Made by a program: the position numbers and the translations under genes | Assembly (NCBI GenBank): GCA_932521025.1 | Contig: OW051469.1 | Span: 3,298,398 to 3,362,397, forward strand | Source of the DNA: Oscheius onirici | Taxonomy: Eukaryota > Nematoda > Chromadorea > Rhabditida > Rhabditidae | DNA: 64,000 nt | Direction of reading: 5' to 3' | In this document: positions 22,601-32,552 of the stretch, one piece after another | Layout of the letters: each line of letters opens with the position of its first letter | Numbering within the stretch: the stretch's first letter is position 1 | The notes under the pieces: generated by a model | What the model was told of the DNA's origin: nothing | The model's database searches: none | Seen by the model: only the letters and a program-made list of their open reading frames with translations

Positions 22601-23859
22601 CTCCAGCATCTTCCTCCTGACCCTCGTTGAAGGCCGGCTCCAGAGCCCAGTAGGCGTATTTTGGCTCGTAGTGGCTCCACAGACAGACGAAAATTTTGTT
22701 TTCGCAGGGCAGCTCGAGCAGGCGACACCGCTTTCGGCACTCTTCCTCATGATCCGGAACGATTTTGCCCGTCATGGACGACTCGTGGATCTTCTCGACG
22801 GGGTGAATTTTCAGGATGGAGTCGTCAGTGAACCAGGAACCGTACCTCTTGAGCACCTTGTCGTAGCTGGTTTGGAAGGTCTCCGTGCCCTTTGCTGAAG
22901 ATCTTGTATCGAACGGTCACTGTCACTGCCTCTCTCTACCAAGAACAAACGACCTACCATTCTTCCTCTCAGGAGCATAGATGGTGTAGCAGAGACGACG
23001 GCTGAGGGTAGTGAATTCCAGTGGATTGAAGGCGAGACACTCCTCGGCCAGCTTCTTCAGTCTTCTTCTGTCTCCTGTGGGTCAGAGGAATCCGATCGTA
23101 GGTGTCCCCATACTTGAGCGGGTACTCTTTTCCTGGCGAAGCGCTCGTCTTCGCGGCTGGAGCTACCGGGGCAGGCGTTGACTTGTTCGGCATCGAGCTT
23201 CCAGAAGGGCAGCAGACGACTTGAATGGCGCTTTTGGAACTTCTGCTTCAGTTTGCTTGTTTTGACAAGTTTAAATCCAATAAAATATTTTTGGAAAGGG
23301 GCTTTCAAAACTGTTGGAAAGCTTTTAAAAGTTCAGTAAAAAAAATTAGAAGAAAAACACTGTTTATGTCTCTCTGTCTGTGAAATACGAAAATAGCCAA
23401 CCTGCTCCAAAACCCTATACATTTGCTGCTTGAACTTTTTCATAAAATTATCATGATCCCCGAACAGATTCTCAGCAGTGAACAACTCGTCGTCCGATAG
23501 ATTGGGCAATTCCGAAGTACTGGGTTCACTTGGATCAAGGTGAAAATCGGGAGAGACTTCTGATTCCTCTAAAAACTTTTTGTTTTCCATTTTGAAAATG
23601 TGTCTGACCAAAAATCATACCAACATCCAGACATTTCTTCATTCTACAGTGTCTACAGCTGAATCTGTTTCCTGAAAAAAAATAAAGGTGGATGGGAGAG
23701 AAATGCTTCACTTTTAGAGACGTTGCATTCACCGGAACGAAGACACTTGTAGCGTAATTTCATTTGAACCGTACGACGAAAAAATGCAGCACATGCTCGA
23801 CAAGAAGCAATTTTGTAGTGGAAACCTGGAGCTGCAGCATGACATATGCGACATTCCAT
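19694..23859 (-). CDS. nuclear hormone receptor with a gene-containing 2.7 kb intron
   Basis: ATG 23859. First finger MECRICH...CRACAAFFRR (23859-23710), second finger CRHCRMKKC near 23640. The linker and start of the ligand-binding domain are near 23570-23402. An intron 23401-20680 (2,722 nt) follows. The ligand-binding domain then continues with PPSHGFDMY near 20675, LALPLDQK-type helix near 20440, a core exon 20380-20190, and ending FEIFKMDVYLTEFTIDK and stop at 19694. Exon pairs match those of the NHR genes at 26906-28363 and 28995-30438, so the long intron joins a real gene. The last intron is best read as 40 nt (acceptor ATTCAG before AGAGTAGCGG), matching paralogues. The long intron holds a separate same-strand gene relic with its own poly(A) signal. 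Confidence 0.78.
20753..23193 (-). pseudogene. intron-nested, frameshifted gene of unknown family
   Basis: Lies on the same strand inside the long NHR intron. A start MPNKSTPAPVAP at 23193 reads 40-odd codons, then coding potential jumps frame near 23060 (LKKLAEECLAFNP). A 62-nt intron (22958-22898) leads to a long Glu/Asp-rich exon (about 22898-22050). A second intron of about 450 nt carries a foldback element (21661-22016). The next exon, from about 21594, reads through HYDPHNLPIP into an in-frame TGA near 21380, and coding-like sequence continues in changing frames to a Lys-rich end at 20753. AATAAA is at 20744-20739. At least three frame changes and one stop suggest a pseudogene, or indel errors in the assembly. 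No domain recognised; composition (LWSHYEPKYAYWALEP, HYFKRRWKPAGK) is that of a soluble protein. Confidence 0.55.
21661..22016. mobile_element. long-palindrome (hairpin) MITE-like element
   Basis: Arms about 150 bp each: ATGTGCGCTTGGATCGGCTGG at 21661 is the complement of the sequence ending at about 22016. Interior matches include CAGTCATTGTGAACAAATACC against GGTATTTGTTCACAATGACTG. The loop contains a second opposed pair around AGATAAGC..AAATCCGCAAAG. It sits entirely within an intron of the nested gene. No coding capacity. Confidence 0.8.
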
Positions 23860-24371
23860 GCTGAAAACTTTGTGTGATAAGCGAAAATATTGGGGAAAAA
23901 TGAAAAAAGAAAAACTGGGGAAAAATTGTGTTAGTTTTAGCCAGCTGATCAACAGATAAAGCATAGTTCAGAGGTCATTTCAACAGGGCAGTGACAGGTG
24001 AGTGGCGGGAAAATCGATTAAACTGCACCAGTGGTGGTCGGACTGGTTCTTCTCCTGTGTGACTATTTGTTCGCGTGTCCTGCGATAACAGCTGGCTACG
24101 AGAAGATGCAATTTCTCGTTTAATCTTCCACAAAATCCATCGGATGGAGGGGAAAATGTTTTATTTCACTAGCTAGACTGTACATCGATTCTGTTTATTT
24201 TCGCAAAATGAACAGTCAAAGTAAACACGATGATTTTACGACGCTGGCAGAGTTTGCAACGTTTATTGTTTCGGCATGCAGACCAGCTGCAAAAGTTTTC
24301 GCTCGTTATTTTATCACACTCTTCGTTTTTTTAGATAGCAATAGATCTTCTTCGAGCTTCGTTCTGCTGCA
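23860..24371. promoter_or_regulatory. divergent intergenic promoter region
   Basis: Between the NHR start (-) and the RRM/RBR gene start (+). It contains AT-rich sequence and TGTGTGACTATTTGTTCGCG-type words; no coding frame and no specific site I can name. Confidence 0.4.
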
Positions 24372-26784
24372 ATGACCGAAACCAGTCTTCTTGTGAAAGG
24401 ACTTCCTCCAACGTAAGTATGTTTTCTTAACACGCATCGACCACTAACTTCCAGTGCCGACAGAACTTTCGTTCTGGGACTCACTGTTCTTGATAGAATT
24501 GCTCGTGGAAGAGAAGGCCAAGAGCTGATAACTGTCTTTCCTCTCAAGGCTGGAGAAAATTTTGTACGTTTGATTTCTCACTTCGTTTGATATTGATAGG
24601 TTACTGCTCGGGTGACCTTCACGACTGTCGAAAATGCCCGGGCCTTTCATAATCGATGGAACAAGGTGGCCCCACCTACAAGTGAAAATAAACTCAAAGT
24701 AGATTACTATGTGGATAGAAAAAACAATGGTCAGTTTTGTACAGTAAAGGCCTAAAAATAACAATACAGTAACCGCACCGGCTGTCCCGACTGAACCGAT
24801 TCGGCCGTCGAACAGCCTTCTTATTCAAGGTCTGCCGACTGGGTAAAGAATGCGTTAGAAACATTAGAATTGTGTTTTCAGACTGACAAGTGCACAACTT
24901 GTTCATTTTGTAGGTGATAATCTTGTGCACCAGCCCTTGGTCCAGATATTTCCTCCCCACGGCGGCTATGTAAGTTTTCGATGCTGTCCCGAAAGGTCCA
25001 TATTATAGTGTTCCGCTCGCATCGTTTTGAATTCTGTTGAGGCAGCCAATCAGTTCATCGGAACACATAACAAGAGGACGTTCAGCCCTAGGCATCCTAA
25101 CCTGCTGACTGTTAAATACTACAGAGATAGAAATGGCATGCCCTAAAATCCTTCGGTGTACTTCGGCCTAAAGTTACAGTTCTCTTCATTTATTTTTTGA
25201 AAATACCCGAAGTTTACAGCTACCGGTCCCAAGATTGACGAAGCGACACGAGTTCAATTAAGAGGTATTCTTGTTGGATCTTCCAACAGTGTTATCGTCA
25301 AAGGCCTCCCTGAGAAGTAAGTCTTATTTCCATTTAAAGATGTTCTTTTTAGTTGCATGAAGATTACCTAATTGCTGTAAGCAAACAAGAAATTGCCATG
25401 GGAAACAAAGGCAAACGGCTGGTTCACGTCTTCCCCGGATGCGGTTCAGCCACGTTTAAGACACCACAAGGCGCAATTGAATTTGTTGCTGCTTGGCATA
25501 AGAAAGTCCTGCCCGGCTATTCCAACAAACTGACAGTTCAGTTCTATTTGGAGAAGAACGGTGAGCTTATTTTAGACACAAACGAGCGGAAACTTTAGAA
25601 ACAAAGCCGTTATCAAGCCCATTGGTCCTGAACAAACATTCGGATAAGACACGGACGGAACGTTGTTTACCGGAACGTTGTTTACATCCAAGGCTTGAGT
25701 AAGACGTAAATTGTTCGTGCCAATCTTCGAATGTAAGACTCCTAGTCAATTAAAAACAAACTTTCTTTCCAGCAACACGCATTCGCCGTCTTCCTGGTGC
25801 AATTGGCAATGATCATCTTTATGCCAACGGGACTATGGGATAGGCTTATAATTGTCTGGCTTGCTTTGTGACCTGGGACGAGAGAGACACGATCGGCTGT
25901 GTAGGAGTTTGTGACTAAAGTTTTTTGAAGTTTAAGCTTGCAGATCCGGTCTTACAGGTCATTTTGGATGGCAATACGGCCGATCGTTTGAAGCGACGCA
26001 TGGACAAGGCTTGTTTCAACGAAATTGAAGGACTCGAATAGTAGGACTCTTTGATTTCTCAAAAACTTTCCATTTCAGTTGCAAAGAGGACTGCGGTTTT
26101 GCTGCTTTTGTTGAGCAGGATCCAAGTCGTATGCAGTTCTTTTCGTGCCAAACACTTTCTTGCATGAGTCAATTTTGCAGGTTTGAAAGCTGTTTCCCAA
26201 TATTCCTAATGTTAAGGATTTGCCAGTTCTCTTTTGCAGAGCATATGGGCAAGACGTGTGATGATGTAGATCCAAAAAGACAGGCTGACAAGGCGCTAAA
26301 GATTAGAGCCGACAGGGCGTAATTGACCGCAATGAAATATTTGACGACCTTCATTCAGATTGGAGATGTTGTCAGAGACAAAGATCCACACTTGTCCCAA
26401 ATGCAAAACTCGCTTTACGAAGGACAACGACGGTTCGTGTAACAAAATGAAATGTTCCAACTGCTATCTGTGCAAAATGCCAAATATTGACCACAACCAT
26501 TTTAAGTACGAAATTTTTAATTAATATTTCCGAGAAAAATATTTCAGCAGAGGGACCTGCCAACAATACATTGACACCACAGCCGTAGACCGAATGTTTC
26601 TTGAACAGCAACTGCGCATTGGAGAAAAAAAAATGAAGGAAGTTAGAGTGTTTTGGTTGTATTAATTATGCAAAAATTTCAGGTGATGTATTCGAACACT
26701 TGCGTCGGCAGGAATTTTATTGAAGGTGAACGACGTGTCGGGCGTTTGTTAGACTGCATTGCTCTGTCTGGATTGCTCTCCTGA
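24372..26784 (+). CDS. RRM-like repeat protein with RBR-type (IBR-RING2) E3 region
   Basis: ATG 24372. Three RRM-like repeats, each opening with (S)LLVKGLP / LLIQGLP / VIVKGLP and ending in a VDYYVDRKN / VKYYRDRN / VQFYLEKN strand: about 24372-24735, 24770-25140, 25225-25560. Downstream cysteine clusters resemble RNF216-type RBR ligases: C..CGFAAFVEQDPS...FFSC...C near 26080-26180 (IBR-like), EHMGKTCDD near 26240, CPKCKTRF..DDGSCNKM-like KDNDGSCNKMKC near 26395-26460 (RING2-like), then a His/Cys tail. Known: RBR enzymes transfer ubiquitin through a RING2 cysteine. RING1 is not apparent. Trouble spots: the donor after KGLPE(K) reads GAGAAGTAAGT and loses frame by one base, and a TAG follows ANGTMG near 25840. 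It is either a partly mis-modelled gene, a pseudogene or an assembly indel. Confidence 0.55.
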
Positions 26785-26905
26785 TTCAAATCTAAAGATC
26801 CCCTTTCTACACTAGCCCTTATCTTTTGAGCGGTTTTATCTATCTTTCTCGTATATAAATATGGGCTTTGATCTCCACGACAAATATGCAGAAAAATGCT
26901 TTATT

Positions 26906-28363
26906 TTACACGCCGAGATCGTCAAGAAAGACGTTAAGTTTGAAGATTTCGAACATTTTAAACATTCGCTGGTCTTCCATTCTGCTCTCCGAAACTCTCT
27001 GAAAATGTTTTGTTTTGCTTTAAAATTCGTACAAACCTCCAAAGCTGTCAGCAGATTGTGTAGTTTATAGATTCTACTAGCCACATTGGTCAGCCTTTTC
27101 TCGTACTTGTAGTAGTAGGCAATTTCATCGTCCAATCGAGACAGTACCTCGTCGGCAATAGCTAAAGTCTCCTTGCTGATTCCTTCAATCCCGTGGAGAC
27201 TCCACAAGCTTCTCATGAGCAAATACTGTACCTCAAAGTCGTCTGGTAGAACTTTCTTAAAGTTTTTGACGAACAAGTTGTCGAACTGTTCTTCACTAGA
27301 CATAATCAGACTAAAAATCTCGTTTAATTCATACTTTATAAATAAGACAAACTTTTTAAATTGATCCGCAGGAACGTTAGAGATGGAAGAAATGTCAAAC
27401 TTCGTGTGCTTATAGTCAAAAACGTGACCGTCATGGGTAATGGATTTTGAGCAGTCGGGGTCGTTGCCAAGATGCTTGACAGAGACTTCGACGCGATTGA
27501 TGAAGAAGAAGGTCATCCCGTAACGGGGATAGATCAGAGCCTGAAAATTCTCTACCTCCTGTCTCTCCGCATTTCTCACCTTCTCTTTGAACGGCAATCT
27601 GGTGAAAGGCTCGATCTCCATTAAAAAGTCGGCAATATGAACCATTTCCTTGCAATAGCCTATGAGAAATTGTTCCATTTGGTCCATTGTTAAGTCGCGA
27701 CTCGTCTAAAAAAACGGAAAAAAACACGGAAGAATTTACTCACCTCGGGCCTCACTTCTGGCCATTTCTTGTTATGACATGCATAAGCCAATGCGGATTG
27801 ATGACACAGGTTCGGTTTGTATGGTAGGCTTGGAGGAATGTAGATCTAGAAAAATCAATAATTGAACAATGGTAAAAAGTCTAACCTTTCGCAAAATCTG
27901 GCTGCATCGGCTCTTTAAAAACTTCAAAAAATGCTCGCTGTTGTTGAAGATGGCATCAGCTGTAAACCAGTCCCACTCTTCTAGATTCGGCAGCTGGGCG
28001 TCAATTGTTGGCAGGGATACCTGAATTTTTTGGCATTTCTTCCAAAAAAAACTAAAACTTACAGAAACACTTGTATCCAGATGAAAACTGGGAGAGCCGG
28101 CAGATTCGTCGTCAATGACCATTCCAACCGCAATGCACTTTTGCATGCGACAGAAACGGCAGGAGAAACGGGTTTCTTCAATGTCTCCTTTTTAAAACTT
28201 TAAAAAAATCTATACCTTTGGTCATTTGACAATTTCCGGCGTTCTTACATCTGTACCGCAATTTCATTTGCACTGTCCTGCGAAAAAATCCAGCACAAGC
28301 ACGGCATGACGATGTTTTGTAATGTTGGCCAGAGCAAGGTGTCTGGCACACGAGACAATTCAT
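26906..28363 (-). CDS. nuclear hormone receptor, supplementary type (copy c)
   Basis: ATG 28363. First finger MNCLVCQTPCSG...CRACAGFFRR; second finger CKNAGNC...CRFCRMQKC after a 40-nt intron (acceptor ATTGAAG, chosen because it aligns with paralogues as KETRFSCRFC). The linker is about 28145-27975. Ligand-binding exons are near 27900-27690 and 27590-27080. The last exon ends KMFEIFKLNVFLDDLGV, a typical C-terminal activation-helix position, with stop at 26906 and AATAAA right after. An in-frame 39-nt intron near 27580-27540 (GTGAGA...TTTTCAG) would read through unspliced; paralogues show it is an intron. Convergent with the RRM/RBR gene, 121 bp apart. Tandem duplicate of 28995-30438. Confidence 0.85.
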
Positions 28364-28994
28364 CTAAAAGTTTGTTTTTTAATTTTAAAAAGGGGCAGAT
28401 GGAACATTTCCCTCTCAGAAAGCACAAAAATTCTTTGGGACAGAGGCAAGGAGGGGCACAAGGCCGTGTTTGCTCTATGGCACGTGATAAGAGACCAAGT
28501 CACAAATGTTGTGACCGGACAGTGATTTGGGCTGGCGGAGGCATGCGAGCATGGCTTAAGGTCAATTAGGACGGCAGGGTAGAGGCTACTGAAAAGACTA
28601 GGTAGTTTCGGTCATTGCAACACAACAAGTTCGCACCCGTAATCCGTCACGGCAGGCGCATGCAACGGGACCAGGCGCTGAACTCCCAATCGCTTCGTCG
28701 CCATTGGAAAACAAGCGCATGGATTCTCTATCTGCTCTACAACTTTATAAAACATTGCTACAGTCTGCTTATTTCGGTTCCGCAGCCGTTGTTTATTCGT
28801 TTCGAGATTCATTTACCACACACTTTTTGAATACTCGGAAGAAATGTAGTACGGTACAGTTCCTTTTCGCCTCTGTCGTGGTGAATAGATCTGGACACAA
28901 AAATTTACAGTTATCGGGGAAACATGTTCCAATTTAATACACTAGTTTTTGCTTTCCAAGCTAATGCAACCCTGTCCTTGCGAAACGTTTTACT
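28364..28994. other. intergenic between tandem NHR copies c and d
   Basis: About 630 bp containing the promoter of copy c and 3' flank of copy d. No coding frame supported. Confidence 0.5.
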
Positions 28995-30438
28995 TCACAC
29001 ACAGAGATTATCTATGAATATATCGAGCTTTAAGATGTCGAACGTCTTGAACATGTACTGATCCTCCATTCTGCTTTCATAAACCCTCTAAAACATTTTC
29101 TCTGTAATCAAAGTTCAGCAAACCTCTAATGCTGTCAGCAGATTGTGAAGCTTGTAGATTCTGCTGGCTACATTTGTCATTTTCTTGTCATGTTTATAGT
29201 AACAAGCTAGCTCGTCGTCCAAACGCGATAGGACCTCATCTGCAACGAGAAGAGTCTCTTTCGTGATTCCTTCAATCCCATGAACACTCCACAAGCTTCT
29301 AATTAGCAGATACTGCACTTCGAAATCGTCTGGCAAAAATTTCTTGAAATTTTTGGTAAACAGGTTGTCGAACAGAGTCTCCCCTCTTACCATCAGTCTG
29401 CAATTTGTTGAATATTATATAAAGCTTCAGAATCAACTCTTTGAACTGATCTTCCGAGACATTACAGATCGAAGAAACGTCCAACTTCACGGTCTTGAAG
29501 TCGAAAACAGTGCCGTCCGAGCAGATTGTTTTGGAACAGTCTGGATCATTTCCGAGATATTTTACAGAAACTTCACAGCGGCTTATTAAGAAAAAAGTCA
29601 TTCCCCATCGAGGAAAGATCAGGGCCTGAACTGTTTCTGTCTTAATGTATCTATTCTTTTCACCTTTTGTTTGTATGCTAATTTAGTGAATGACTCGATT
29701 TCTGACAAAAATTCCGCAATGTAAACCATGCCCTTGCAGTAATCTACGATAAAATGGTCCATAATTTGAGCTGTACACTCCCGAAGAAACTGTAATCTGC
29801 CATTTTGAGCACCATCCAACTACTGGCACACCCCGGAATTCGTTGCTGGCCATTTCTTTTGAAAACGGTCGTAAGCTAGAGCGGATTGCTGAATCACGTT
29901 CAACGTGTACGGAAGACTTGGAGAGGTGTAATCCTAAATCATCATTAAAACAGTAGCATTTCTAACCTTATTCAAAATCTTGCTGCATTTGCTCTTCATG
30001 AAAGCTACAAACTGGTCATTATTGTTGAAAATGAACTCTGTCGTGAACCAGTCATTCTCTTCCAGATTCGGCAGCATGACGTCTTTCATTGAAGCTGTCT
30101 AAATAATTTTTTTTATTATGTGTTTTGGAAGCTAACAGAATCTCTCGTATCAAGATGGAAACTAGGACAGCTATTCGACTCGCCTTCCATCACCATTCCA
30201 ACATTTAAGCACTTCTGCATTCGACAGAATCTGCAGCAAAACCGGGTTCCTGTAACATTCCTTTCGGGGATTTAAATAAAAAACAAGAACCTTTGGTTAT
30301 TTGGCAGTTTCCTGCGTCTTTACATCTGTATCTGAGCTTCATCTGCACTGTCCGACGAAAAAATCCAGCGCAGGCACGGCATGATGCAACCTTATAGTGA
30401 TGGCCAGAGCAAGGTGTGTGGCAGACAAGGCAATTCAT
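28995..30438 (-). CDS. nuclear hormone receptor, supplementary type (copy d)
   Basis: ATG 30438. First finger MNCLVCHTPCSG...CRACAGFFRR, second finger CKDAGNC...CRFCRMQKCLNVGM. The linker (LPNLEENDWFTTEF) is near 30080-29970. The ligand-binding domain runs through exons near 29935-29830, 29790-29670, 29630-29400 and 29395-29115. The end FKTFDILKLDIFIDNLCV has its stop at 28995. The apparent frame change near 29660-29625 is explained by a 38-nt intron (GTGAAAAG...GTTCAG), also present in the two related genes, so no frameshift is needed. High similarity to copy c across all exons indicates a recent tandem duplication. Ligand unknown. Confidence 0.85.
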
Positions 30439-31484
30439 CTGCTAAAACTTGGTAGGTTTGGAGTGAAAAGGAGAAGACTGATCTTATAGAAAGCACAAAA
30501 TTTTCTGATGAGATAGACACCAATGTGTGTTTGCCATGGCGTGTGATACGATGCGCGGTCACAAAAGTTGGGCATACTTGGTTGTGTGGTTTATGCTAGC
30601 ACAATAGAAAATATAAGGTTAAGGTTGGGGAGCTAATCGTAGTAGAAAAACTCGAAATAGCTGATAGAGAAACAAAAATGACTCTGAAAAACCCCTTATG
30701 GAAATCACCTTTGTTCTCACAGAAAACTGCCTAAACACTTTCTTGAACAGTTCGCACTCACTATTTTCTTTGTTCCCTTAAACCTGGTGATTCCGATAGA
30801 AAAGCTATTATGCCAGTCAATTCTCGTGTGCCACACAGAGCCTCACAGCTGTACATGGGCCCTGTCCCCTATTGATAAGGCCGACGTAACGATTTTTCTC
30901 TTTTTAAATTGGTTTTTGCACTGCCTGCTCACGATAGCAATTTTCCCAATTTTGTCACACAATTTTGCTTCTTTTTTCTCCTTTAGCTTTTTTTTAGCAG
31001 TTCAACCAACTGACACATTCACTATTTTAGCCAAGCGTAAGGCTTTGAAAAAAAACGACAAAGAAGAAAATGAGAAAACCGGCAGTTTCAAACGTGTCCA
31101 TGCCATGTGACAGGTTTTTTTTATTATTTTTGTTCAATATTCAACTTTTCAGTCCACTCCCGTTTTCTCATCACGGCGAGTACAAAGAAAGAAAATGTTG
31201 CTGTGGTATCTCGGCGCCCTTGATCTGTTCGATGATTTGTTTGTCCATACTATTCATATGTCTAGCAGCTGTAGCCGTTCCGGAAGTAATAATAGACATT
31301 TCAAAGAATAAAAACGATACATGCTTGTATATTTTAACAAGCGAAAAACTTTCGGTAAAATGCTCCTCATTAGTTTGTTCTCTCCACGTCATAAAAACTG
31401 AGCGTTCTTTGATCTTTATAATCCTTCCCCGTCGACGAACATTTTCGAAAGTTGGCTCTTCTCGCTCATATTTTCTCGTGTGCT
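30439..31484. promoter_or_regulatory. divergent intergenic region
   Basis: About 1 kb between NHR copy d (-) and the phosphatase-family gene (+). Two overlapping frames at 30787-31522 are AT-rich and lack splice or family support, so are not called. Confidence 0.4.
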
Positions 31485-32524
31485 ATGGAAAAACGACAAC
31501 TTTTCTTTTTACGACATGCTGAAAGGTAATTCCTCTTGAAGTTTACCTAGTTCAAAAAAAGATGTGACTACCTTCGACCTGAATGGATTAATAAGGGAGA
31601 AACATTTTTAAAGACAGCTTTCGACAAAAATGAAAGGTATATTACCTATCTCATTTTAAATTAAAAAATACAGCTACAAACCATTTGATCTGAATTTACC
31701 CACTTCTCTCCCGGAAAGGTCCGACGGCTGGGAGAGCTATCGCTGGGATCCACCGCTGACGGAAATGGGAAAGTATTCCGCAAAATTGATTGGTATATGT
31801 TTGGAAAAATGAATAAGTCTTAGTTATAGGCAGAGCATTTTCGACTAAAAAGATCAAAGCCGACTACATTTACACGTCGCCTTCTTTTAGATGCGTGGAA
31901 ACAACTCAGGCTTTCATTGACGGATATGGTAACATTCTATTTCTTAACGTCTAGCTTTATACTCAGATAAATCCCTAAAATTTTGTGTTGAACCAGGGAT
32001 CTTTGAGTGGATGGAATGGTTCAAGACCTTCAAGCCTAACTTCATTGAACCGAAAGAACTGGAGACTTTAGGTGTTGTATTTTTACTTTCCAGAAATATA
32101 TAAATTAAGGCTACAAGGCCGACTCTTCTGTGAAGCCGGTTATGACAGTGGACGAGCTAGAATACGGGGAAGTTGCAGAAAATTACTACAAGCGATCGGA
32201 ACTGGTGATGAGAAAACTTTTAGACAGGCATCCAGAAGGTAGACTTTATTTATTTGTTTCAGAAAGATTTTAGGCAACATTCTCTTTGTTGTTCATGGCG
32301 GCAACAGCGTGACAGGTCCAGCTGCTCTTTTGAATGAAGAAAAGTTAAATTTTGAAGGATTGAATAAGGCGGCCAGTCAGTACGGATATCTTAGCCTCAG
32401 GACGGTATTTTCTATATGTTTTTCTTATGTTTATGTGCAGATCAACCAAGATGAGAATGGAACCTTCTTCGCCGGACAACGGCCAATTCTACCCTTTACA
32501 ATTTCTCCTGTGCTTTCCAAATAA
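31485..32524 (+). CDS. histidine phosphatase superfamily protein (phosphoglycerate-mutase-like, UBASH3/EPPase type)
   Basis: ATG 31485 (MEKRQLFFLRHAER). The RHxER motif at residues 10-14 carries the phosphohistidine and first Arg. Downstream are PPLTEMGKYSA near 31755, YTSPSFRCVETTQAF near 31880 (second Arg box), a WMEWF segment near 32010 and FVVHGGN near 32285, the second catalytic His. Six introns of 36-60 nt all keep frame. The protein ends ...ISPVLSK at 32524 and the stop overlaps an AATAAA. Known relatives are the C-terminal phosphatase domains of Sts/UBASH3 and insect ecdysteroid-phosphate phosphatase; the exact substrate here is unknown. No signal peptide, so likely cytosolic. About 250 residues, usual for a stand-alone domain. 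Its 3' end faces that of the TTC39-like gene only 28 bp away. Confidence 0.8.
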
Positions 32525-32552
32525 AAAGAGATTTATTTTGTACAAAGATCAA

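Noticed and set aside
21118-22898. Long plus-strand frames (160 and 264 codons) opposite the nested gene.
   Set aside because: They are antisense shadows of the GC-richer nested gene; no start context, splice sites or family features.
28188-28215. A 28-nt intron in NHR copy c (and another at 19805-19832), which would be record-short.
   Set aside because: In both cases an acceptor 12 nt further gives a 40-nt intron and a protein that aligns better with the paralogues.
29620-29670. Apparent frameshift in NHR copy d between KQKVKR and ALIFPRW.
   Set aside because: A 38-nt GT-AG intron present at the same place in the related genes explains it.
31070-31522. 150-codon plus-strand frame upstream of the phosphatase-family gene.
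   Set aside because: Different frame from the real first exon, AT-rich, no features; the RHAER start at 31485 is clear.
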